Notes under the pieces: model-generated
Seen by the model: only the letters and a program-made list of their open reading frames with translations
Databases searched by the model: none
Told to the model about the DNA's origin: nothing
DNA from: Nesterenkonia massiliensis
GTDB lineage: Bacteria; Actinomycetota; Actinomycetes; Actinomycetales; Micrococcaceae
DNA length: 45,870 nt
Direction: 5' to 3'
Assembly (NCBI RefSeq): GCF_000455245.1
Contig: NZ_HG005166.1
Span: forward strand, 320,195 to 366,064
Position numbers and translations under genes: made by a program
In this document: positions 41,501-45,870 of the stretch, piece after piece
Layout of the letters: each line of letters opens with the position of its first letter
Position numbering within the stretch: the stretch's first letter is position 1

Positions 41501-41692
41501 ACGGCTGATCCTTCGCAGACCGCCACAGAGTCCCCCACTGCCTCGCCCACTGAGCCCGGTGAGGCGGGTACTGACGGGCTGGCCCGCACCGGCGCTGCGA
41601 TCGGCGCGGTCTTCGGCGGCGCATTGCTGCTGGTGCTGCTGGGGCTTGTGATGCACCTACGAGCACGTCGCAGCGGCCAGTTCACGGACTAG
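38567..41692 (+). CDS. LAxTG cell-wall-anchored double beta-propeller surface protein
   Basis: 1041 residues from ATG 38567. GAGGA lies 12 nt upstream; an ATG at 38555 abuts GAGGA and is less likely. The signal peptide is basic (HPQRARIVKG) then hydrophobic (LVSLGAVGALLGAPLAPATA). Residues about 45-390 form a beta-propeller-like domain (LQLSADGSTLVIGGYDAELG, RGVAALDSTRYWVGGHGNND). An Ig-like linker follows, then a second propeller at about 515-870 (DGHLLVADDDSLGIRLYG, LNVEGAAMAPDGQSLWLAFR). An Ig/IPT-like domain comes next (LTLGAERIEAGEEITVKGAG), then a Thr/Pro/Asp-rich wall-spanning stretch. The terminal sorting signal is LARTG, hydrophobic helix and RARRSG, as used by class E sortases. Ligand or enzymatic role unknown. 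Confidence 0.88.
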   Translation: MSTQADAVHPQRARIVKGLVSLGAVGALLGAPLAPATATTEPVADPEVPGSQSVVGIEQLAVSVVGDGTRTGNEAVPVSIHLFNPDGTLNGVTGIPYAGDEDGQHRFVLGADRDQAGALQLSADGSTLVIGGYDAELGAATNGALSELGTQRVVAAISADGSVDVSTSLAGAFSGGHIRGVAALDSTRYWVGGHGNNDAQAPYDAGVLTVEAGGDDPAVVVPGNSGQLRNHRVPGIYDGQLYVSSDRSNYSGIVQIGNGVPTETIAEEEFEVIAATPEGRDVPHDFVFAGEYLYVAFTEGDEPALVRYAEVSGSWEPDSAYPGEFWGVEAAETEDGVAVYATRGSGFGNELVQILDTNGLDEASSQVIATAEENYAFRGVAFAPGFAPGGAVELEDLELLPADLDWQVQVPYGEGDALSAVLGADTNPRARFELTSEEITDLGSAEFQVSSADEDVVTADAVVIKNHDDGTYSLSAEPQSAGITELRITATLEGEKIAESTLRYWVSESLPEESALAHVGMADASTAQDVGDGHLLVADDDSLGIRLYGPTFDVPVNFFPIQGEDHEHIPYERAPGETWDMEASARMDDTIFWIGSIGNSRSGNVRPDRDTIAATELTGSGAETELETLGYARGFKDALVAWDNADGHGLGAGAFGFERAVQPGYSVEGPNSLNVEGAAMAPDGQSLWLAFRSPLVDPEAGVGSNDVPESAGDHALIVEIADIYDVTVNGAEIHITDYHLLDLGGRAIRGMANTGDGHYAIQAGSADDAGNFAIFGWTGDPDDAPVESVNQMGMAWDKDGSYESLPLVPSLQDGTSIRVVQDVGTVDLYDNGIEAQSLTPEFMKFFSHDYVLDFQGAFAEEGADPDPAPQPEPELTLGAERIEAGEEITVKGAGFSAGEQLLLQLNPELGTVEADESGEFSVTVRIPEDIPAGDYMLRALNSDGDVLAEAPLTVTESAQDEPTGVPTDEATVDPTTDPTADPSQTATESPTASPTEPGEAGTDGLARTGAAIGAVFGGALLLVLLGLVMHLRARRSGQFTD

Positions 41693-41710
41693 AACGCGTC
41701 CTGCCAGATC

Positions 41711-41744
41711 ACGAGGCCCCGGTCAAGAACAACCGGGGCCTCGT
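41711..41744. terminator. strong bidirectional terminator hairpin
   Basis: Perfect 13-bp arms ACGAGGCCCCGGT (41711-41723) and ACCGGGGCCTCGT (41732-41744) enclose an 8-nt loop. It lies between the wall-protein gene and the convergent small secreted-protein gene. Confidence 0.85.
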
Positions 41745-41794
41745 TGGCGTCCGGGCTGGGTCTACAGTGCAGTCCCGGGCCGCGTTGCCGAAGT

Positions 41795-42253
41795 TCAGGA
41801 ACTGGGGGCCGACGGGGCAGACCAGCTCTGCGCGCTCGGGGCTGACCAGGAGGACACCGGAGCGGCTGTGCGGGTCTGCGGCGGAGCAGGTACCACTGTC
41901 TGAGTCTGCCGTGGTGCTTGGGTGCTCGGCTGCGGGGCGGGGGCTTCCTCGGCGCGCTGCGGAACCGGAGTCTCAACAGCGCTGCGTGAGGGGGCGGGTG
42001 AGGAAGCCGACTCTGCCGAGGGCGGCGTCGCCGGTGAGGCGGTGCTGGTGGCAGTGGGGCTCGGGCTCGGGGATTGGCTCGGGCTCGGGGACTCGCTGGG
42101 ACTCTCACTCGGGGAGGTGTTACTGGCAACGGACATAGCCGGTCCCAGATCCACCTCGGTGGGATTGCTCATCGCATGGGCCAGCGCAGTGCCGCCGCCG
42201 AGGGCCACAATGCCCAGCGCTCCGGTGAGGACCCACGTGCTCTGCTTGCTCAT
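41795..42253 (-). CDS. small secreted Ser/Pro-rich protein
   Basis: 152 residues. The N-terminus STWVLTGALGIVALGGGTAL is a signal sequence or anchor helix with possible cleavage near ALAHA. A short conserved-looking segment (MSNPTEVDLGPAMSVASN) follows. The remainder is low-complexity Ser/Pro/Glu/Thr (SPSESPSPSQSPSPSPTATS) ending in Trp-Ser-Ala-Pro repeats, with no cysteine. It is probably an extended wall-associated or secreted peptide. The identical palindromic operator found before the two-component operon lies 93 nt upstream of its ATG, with a second ATGAGAG half-site 22 bp away, so it is a likely regulon member. No known domain; function unknown. Confidence 0.75.
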   Translation of the reverse strand: MSKQSTWVLTGALGIVALGGGTALAHAMSNPTEVDLGPAMSVASNTSPSESPSESPSPSQSPSPSPTATSTASPATPPSAESASSPAPSRSAVETPVPQRAEEAPAPQPSTQAPRQTQTVVPAPPQTRTAAPVSSWSAPSAQSWSAPSAPSS

Positions 42254-42346
42254 CTCGGAAGCGTTCCTCTCAGCCCCTAGGGCTGTAGATCTTCTTATGA
42301 CACTACCGATCCTCGCCGCCCACTATGAGAGCACCAGGAGAGTGAG

Positions 42347-42362
42347 ATGAGAGTTTTCTCAT
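42347..42362 (-). promoter_or_regulatory. palindromic operator, copy 2 (small secreted protein)
   Basis: Read on the minus strand this is ATGAGAAAACTCTCAT, identical in all 16 bases to the site at 36062-36077 and in the same orientation relative to the downstream gene. A half-site ATGAGAG on the plus strand (42325-42331) lies exactly 22 bp from ATGAGAG at 42347. It could also affect the plus-strand membrane protein gene 53 bp away. Confidence 0.7.
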
Positions 42363-42415
42363 CTGCCGTCAGGTTCTGCCGTAGACCCGGGACAGGCGGG
42401 TGATTCAATAGGGGC

Positions 42416-42823
42416 ATGTCCGAAACACCTGCCGCGGCGCGCCCCCTAGCTATCTGGATCGTCTACCTCATCCTTTTCTTACAAGGCGCGGCGGTGATCC
42501 TGTTCACCATAGGGTCGGTCCTCACCTCCGAGGCAGCGGTGCTGGACACAGCCGGGCAGATCGCCCTGGTGGTGCTGTACCTGTTAGCCGGTGTGGTGCT
42601 GATGATCCTGGGATTCCGGATTTTCCTGGGCGCAGCTGGTGCCCGCACTCCGACGATGGTGCTGCAACTGCTGCTGGTGATCCTCTCCTTCAGCTTCTTC
42701 GCAGGCGGGACCCCGTTGGTAGGGGTGATCTTCCTGGTGCCCGCCGCCGCGGTGCTGGTGCTGCTGTTCACCCCGGCTTCGCAGAGCTGGCTGGAGATCA
42801 AGTCCGGACCCCGGTTCAGTTGA
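42416..42823 (+). CDS. small four-helix membrane protein
   Basis: 135 residues. Four hydrophobic helices are clear: LAIWIVYLILFLQGAAVILF, IALVVLYLLAGVVLMILGF, MVLQLLLVILSFSFFAG and LVGVIFLVPAAAVLVLLF. It has short loops and a polar C-terminus (SQSWLEIKSGPRFS). No domain family is recognised; it resembles many small actinobacterial integral membrane proteins. It is divergent from the secreted Ser/Pro-rich gene across a 162-bp spacer containing the palindromic operator, so it may belong to the same regulon. It ends at a 13-bp tandem repeat. Confidence 0.78.
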   Translation: MSETPAAARPLAIWIVYLILFLQGAAVILFTIGSVLTSEAAVLDTAGQIALVVLYLLAGVVLMILGFRIFLGAAGARTPTMVLQLLLVILSFSFFAGGTPLVGVIFLVPAAAVLVLLFTPASQSWLEIKSGPRFS

Positions 42824-42861
42824 ACAGCTCAGCTAAACAGCTCAGCTAAACAGTTCAGCTG
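42823..42861. repeat. three tandem 13-bp repeats
   Basis: AACAGCTCAGCTA occurs at 42823-42835 and 42836-42848, with a third copy AACAGTTCAGCTG at 42849-42861. It begins inside the stop codon of the membrane protein gene and ends near the stop of the convergent kinase gene. Slippage-type repeat with no clear function; a weak AGTTC/GAACT stem follows. Confidence 0.75.
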
Positions 42862-42869
42862 AGCCGAAC

Positions 42870-44018
42870 TCAGCCAGTAGTACTGACGGCGGCACGCAGC
42901 CCGGCGGCCAGCTCCGCGTACTGCGGACGCACCGCATACACACAGCCCAGGCGCAGCAGTGCGGCCTGCTCATAGGTTCGCAGGGTCTCTTCGGGGACTG
43001 CCGTCGCCTCGGCGGTCTGATCGATATGACTGATGACGACGTCGGCCTGTTGTGCAGTCCACACGCCCTGGCACCTGCGAAGCCGCGCGTGAGCGCGCAG
43101 ATTGCCAAGGTCCAGCGCCGGATCCGCCAGGCATGCAGTGTCCACATCCAGCAGACCCGGCCCTTGGGGTGACCACAGCAGCTGTTTATCGTGCAGATCC
43201 CGATGGCAGACCCTCAGCTGCGCTGCAGGAAGAGCCTGCAGGTGTGCGCCGAGTCGCCGCGCAGCCCGAGCCGCGGAGTCAGCGTCGTCAATATAACGTG
43301 AGACCTGGCTGATCCAGGACATGAGCAGTGCGGCCTCATCGGCAGCACTGTGGACCGGGATGCTCTGCCGGGTTTGCGCTATCCCGGCACTCTCGGAGCG
43401 AGTGACTGCCTCATGCCAGGCCTGGAGAACATCGCGCCAAGCGGTGTCCCATAGTGTCTCGGGAAGCGCGGCAGCGTCATGGAGCCCTACGCCGTTGACA
43501 CTGGAGAGAATCACTTCTGAGTCACTGTGGTGGAGCACCTCCGGGGTGACGAAGGGTCCGGAGAAAGGTCCAGCACGCTGGATGCCGTCCAGGATGCCGC
43601 TGGCTTTGCCGCCTTTGACCACTTTAACGTAGCTGTTCTCCTCAGCGAGGTGGACCACCGCGCGCTTGGCCGGACGATGTGAGACCACCCTGCCGCGCTG
43701 GGCCCACTTCCAGAGCGTCTTCAGCTGCGGGTCCTGTCCATAGGTCAGCAGCTGGAGCCGTTGTTCGTCCCACCAGCCAGCCCGCACTTCACCGCCGGCC
43801 TGTGCTTCACCCCCGGCGAGGGCCTCTACCGCCAGCAGAGCATCAGCGTTTTTGGCGGGCCAGGCGCGCTGGATCTGCCATTCGGTGTTGTCGATGGTGA
43901 GCCAGCGCGGGGGAAGCGCATGGGGAGACCCGCGCTGCTGCGTCAGCTGTTCGGCGGGAATGGCACGAGTCTGCGCAGCAGAATCGGCGGTGGCATTGGC
44001 CGTACTGGGGGTGCTCAT
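42870..44018 (-). CDS. APH-fold kinase, second of an ABC-linked pair
   Basis: 382 residues. The N-terminal 110 residues are Ala/Trp-rich and unlike classical kinases. The N-lobe has NSYVKVVKGGKASGILDGI with the likely ATP lysine. The catalytic loop is CHRDLHDKQLLWSPQG, so Gln stands where HGDxxxxN has Asn. The metal Asp lies in GLLDVDTACLADPALDLGNL. The Gln-type loop is known in maltokinase-like proteins of this superfamily. It is translationally coupled (ATGA) to the preceding kinase gene, which is itself coupled to an ABC exporter. The substrate is unknown. Two paralogs in one operon suggest a heterodimer or successive steps on one exported compound. Confidence 0.8.
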   Translation of the reverse strand: MSTPSTANATADSAAQTRAIPAEQLTQQRGSPHALPPRWLTIDNTEWQIQRAWPAKNADALLAVEALAGGEAQAGGEVRAGWWDEQRLQLLTYGQDPQLKTLWKWAQRGRVVSHRPAKRAVVHLAEENSYVKVVKGGKASGILDGIQRAGPFSGPFVTPEVLHHSDSEVILSSVNGVGLHDAAALPETLWDTAWRDVLQAWHEAVTRSESAGIAQTRQSIPVHSAADEAALLMSWISQVSRYIDDADSAARAARRLGAHLQALPAAQLRVCHRDLHDKQLLWSPQGPGLLDVDTACLADPALDLGNLRAHARLRRCQGVWTAQQADVVISHIDQTAEATAVPEETLRTYEQAALLRLGCVYAVRPQYAELAAGLRAAVSTTG

Positions 44019-45364
44019 CGCAGGATTGCCTCCTCGGCGCAGGTGATGGCTGCGGTGATCAGCTGCGGCCAGTTCTGCTCCCTGTGGCGGAAGGGATCAA
44101 GCGCCCCGGTCAGATGTGAGTAGGCCTCCCACGCGCTTAACAGGTCAAGGTCCAGCTCATCGGCACTGATGCCCAGCTGGGTGGCATAGCCGTGCAAGAA
44201 AGGTTCCACGAGCTGCGGCAGGCCCTGACGGAAGCACGTGGCTGCCCAGGAGCCCAGGTCTCGCAGGGGGTGACCTATTCCGCTGCGTTCTAAATCGATG
44301 AGCCGGATTTTATGGCTGTTCGGGGCAGCCAGAATGACCTGGTCAGCTGAAAGGTCTCCATGCAGTTCACAGGGAGCGAGCAGCTCAGCGTGTTCGCGCC
44401 GGCCCAGCGCCGCCTCACGGAGTCTGCGTTCAATGACCTCTGCCAATTTCTCAGCACGTTCACCCAGCCACGGGGCGAAGCGCTGGATCGGCGCCACAGC
44501 CTGGGTGGCAGACACTGGCAGGACCTGCAGTCGGCTGCCCGCGGCCGCGTCGTCGTTGTCAGTGTTCAACCTGGTGGTTGAGTGCAGGAGTGCCACAGCC
44601 GACCCTGCGCTGTGAGCCGCGGGCTCGAAGGGGTGATGGGTGAGGTCCCCGACACCCCACATGGGGGTGATCACCGCGGTGTCACGCTCGCCCAGAGCCT
44701 TCGCATTGGTGACAGGCACTCCCAGTTCGCGCCAGCGCGCGGTGGTCTCCAGGAGCTTGGCAGCACCGGATTCCACCACGCGCACCACATGGCTGGGGCG
44801 GCCCCGGGGGCCTACTGCGGCGACTACCCGACGGCGTGGGTTATAGCGCAGCATCTCCCAGTGGGCGCCATCCTCACCGAATCGCTGACTGGTGGCGGCA
44901 AAGGCTGAATGAAGCGCAGTGGCCAGGACCGGATCTGCCCAGACCGGACCACTGAACAGCCACGGCGACTCATCCTGGTGGACGTGCAGAGTCTCACCGA
45001 CCCTCGCCGCCCGTTGAATAGCTTTGGTGAATTTATCCGCATCAGTGGTCAGCGCCGCATAACCGTAGGCACCGCAACGGTCCACAAAGGTCACCACCAC
45101 AGAATGGTCGGGTTTGATGCGCAGATGCGTGATGCGGACCTGACGGGTCAGCAGCTCGGAGAGCTTCGCTGGATTCAGCAGCAGCTCAGCTCCAGGAAGC
45201 TGGGCAGAGCGTGCAGCCCAGACATCAGCCTGATCAGCACTGGGCTGCTCAGCACTGGGCTGCTCAGCGCTGGACTGCTCGAGGCTTGGCTGTTTGAGAG
45301 TCGGCTGCTGGTCGCGCGCCTGCTCGAGCTGGTGGACGCGGGGTAGTTCGCCGGTGACACTCAT
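44015..45364 (-). CDS. APH-fold kinase, first of an ABC-linked pair, with pentapeptide repeats
   Basis: 449 residues. Residues about 11-45 are seven degenerate pentapeptides of the xQPSx type (EQPSA EQPSA DQADV), encoded by 15-bp DNA repeats. The N-lobe follows (ITHLRIKPDHSVVVTFVDRC, GRPSHVVRVVESGAAKLLE). The catalytic loop is CELHGDLSADQVILAAPN, with Gln at the usual Asn position, and the metal Asp is in RLIDLERSGIGHPLRDLGSW. Both ATG and stop overlap neighbours by four bases, coupling ABC exporter, this kinase and the next. Target unknown. Similarity to aminoglycoside kinases is at superfamily level only. Confidence 0.82.
   Translation of the reverse strand: MSVTGELPRVHQLEQARDQQPTLKQPSLEQSSAEQPSAEQPSADQADVWAARSAQLPGAELLLNPAKLSELLTRQVRITHLRIKPDHSVVVTFVDRCGAYGYAALTTDADKFTKAIQRAARVGETLHVHQDESPWLFSGPVWADPVLATALHSAFAATSQRFGEDGAHWEMLRYNPRRRVVAAVGPRGRPSHVVRVVESGAAKLLETTARWRELGVPVTNAKALGERDTAVITPMWGVGDLTHHPFEPAAHSAGSAVALLHSTTRLNTDNDDAAAGSRLQVLPVSATQAVAPIQRFAPWLGERAEKLAEVIERRLREAALGRREHAELLAPCELHGDLSADQVILAAPNSHKIRLIDLERSGIGHPLRDLGSWAATCFRQGLPQLVEPFLHGYATQLGISADELDLDLLSAWEAYSHLTGALDPFRHREQNWPQLITAAITCAEEAILR
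45230..45304. repeat. 15-bp coding tandem repeats
   Basis: Five consecutive 15-bp units (starting at 45230, 45245, 45260, 45275 and 45290) derive from CTGCTCAGCACTGGG, with the second and third nearly identical and the outer ones decayed. Period 15 preserves the kinase reading frame. Confidence 0.75.
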
Positions 45365-45870
45365 CGGGCATACTCCTTCGCAGGGTGGATGGGCACAGCC
45401 GAAGCAGCTTTCACCTGCTGCTGGGCCTGGAAGCGGGTGTTCTCCTTCGCCATCGCTTCTTGCTGGAATGCAGCCCAGCGCGAGAGTTTGCTGTCTGGAT
45501 CGGCCAGCAGGCTTTGGGGCGCGCCGTCTTCCACAATGCGCCCACCCTCAAGCCACAGCACTCGGTCCAGGCCCTGCACGGTGGAGAGCTCATGGGTAAT
45601 GGCAATGGTGGTTCGCCCATGGGTCAGCTCCCGCAAGGACTCTTCCACCAAGTGTCGCGACGCCGGGTCCAGGCCGGAGGTAGGTTCATCCAGCAGCACG
45701 ATCGGTGCATCACGGACCAGCGCCCGGGCGATGGCGATGCGCTGACGCTGGCCGCCGGAGAGCGTGTCACCGCGGTGACCCAGCACCGTCTCGTAGCCTT
45801 CGGGAAGGGACAAAATGAACTCGTGAATACCGGCACGGCGGGCTGCTTCGATGATTTCCGGATCGGTAGC
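45361..45870 (-). CDS. ABC exporter ATP-binding domain, partial (N-terminus beyond window)
   Basis: 169 residues remain. They include the Q-loop-to-signature helix region (IIEAARRAGIHEFILSLPEG), signature LSGGQRQRIAIARALVRDAP, Walker B IVLLDEPTSGLDPAS and the switch His in TIAITHELSTVQG. The arrangement is typical of fused permease-ATPase exporters (type IV ABC), with a Gln/Ala-rich C-terminal tail (QEAMAKENTRFQAQQQVKAA). The permease part would lie upstream beyond 45870. The stop overlaps the kinase ATG (ATGA), so transport and phosphorylation genes are translated together. Substrate unknown. Confidence 0.9.
   Translation of the reverse strand, partial: ATDPEIIEAARRAGIHEFILSLPEGYETVLGHRGDTLSGGQRQRIAIARALVRDAPIVLLDEPTSGLDPASRHLVEESLRELTHGRTTIAITHELSTVQGLDRVLWLEGGRIVEDGAPQSLLADPDSKLSRWAAFQQEAMAKENTRFQAQQQVKAASAVPIHPAKEYAR

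Noticed and set aside
45230-45304. CRISPR-like array
   Set aside because: The repeats are 15 bp, contiguous, coding and lack spacers.
34767-45364. Aminoglycoside resistance from the three APH-fold proteins
   Set aside because: Similarity is at superfamily level, the genes sit in a core chromosomal setting, and two have a Gln-type catalytic loop unlike resistance kinases.
1-45870. tRNA, rRNA, tmRNA or riboswitch genes
   Set aside because: No cloverleaf, rRNA-like stretch or known riboswitch core was recognised by eye; a covariance scan would be needed to exclude small RNAs.

Overview
This is a chromosomal segment of a high-GC Gram-positive actinobacterium, most likely order Micrococcales (Micrococcaceae-like). 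The evidence is the mtrA-mtrB-lpqB / comF-like / hpf / secA block, a WhiB-family regulator facing a PdtaS-type sensor kinase, an Rv3235-family protein beside secA, a giant NAD-dependent glutamate dehydrogenase, an LAxTG (class E sortase-type) cell-wall protein, and many candidate leaderless starts. Species cannot be named from sequence alone. No rRNA, tRNA, CRISPR array, insertion sequence or prophage was seen.

Layout. 1-2636 (minus): a degenerate ECF-like sigma factor cut by the window edge, trmL and a DnaJ-domain protein. 2736-3932 (plus): cysteine desulfurase. 4028-8707 (minus): DUF6226 protein, a possible 80-residue ORF, a MetE-like protein without cysteines, chorismate mutase, an SH3-like lipoprotein and mnmA. 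8708-9125 is a 418-base gene-free spacer dense in inverted repeats. 9126-14558 (minus): a tightly coupled MoxR operon (membrane protein, DUF4129, DUF4350, MoxR ATPase, DUF58). 14685-23529 (plus): mtrA, mtrB, lpqB, comF-like, hpf, secA. 23594-27831: accessory genes of unknown role (Rv3235 family, LysM, a 194-residue protein, a small HTH protein, SAF/CpaB-like and CpaE-like proteins). 27864-34257 (plus): NAD-glutamate dehydrogenase and pdtaS. 34259-36038 (minus): whiB1-like gene and an APH-fold kinase. 36124-42253: a two-component system, a 1041-residue wall-anchored double beta-propeller protein and a small Ser/Pro-rich secreted protein. 42416-42823: a small membrane protein. 42870-45870 (minus): two APH-fold kinases translationally coupled to an ABC exporter cut by the window edge.

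How the genes work together. MtrAB-LpqB couples envelope state to division and wall genes, and SecA exports the envelope proteins. The most suggestive new signal is an identical 16-bp palindrome (ATGAGAAAACTCTCAT) in the same orientation upstream of the two-component operon and of the small secreted protein 5 kb away. It suggests an autoregulated envelope-sensing regulon that may include the LAxTG surface protein between them. Other leads are a family of long imperfect inverted repeats at gene 3' ends, an apparent ATC start for mtrB, repeated -10-like boxes 6-9 nt before start codons, and the ABC exporter/twin-kinase operon.
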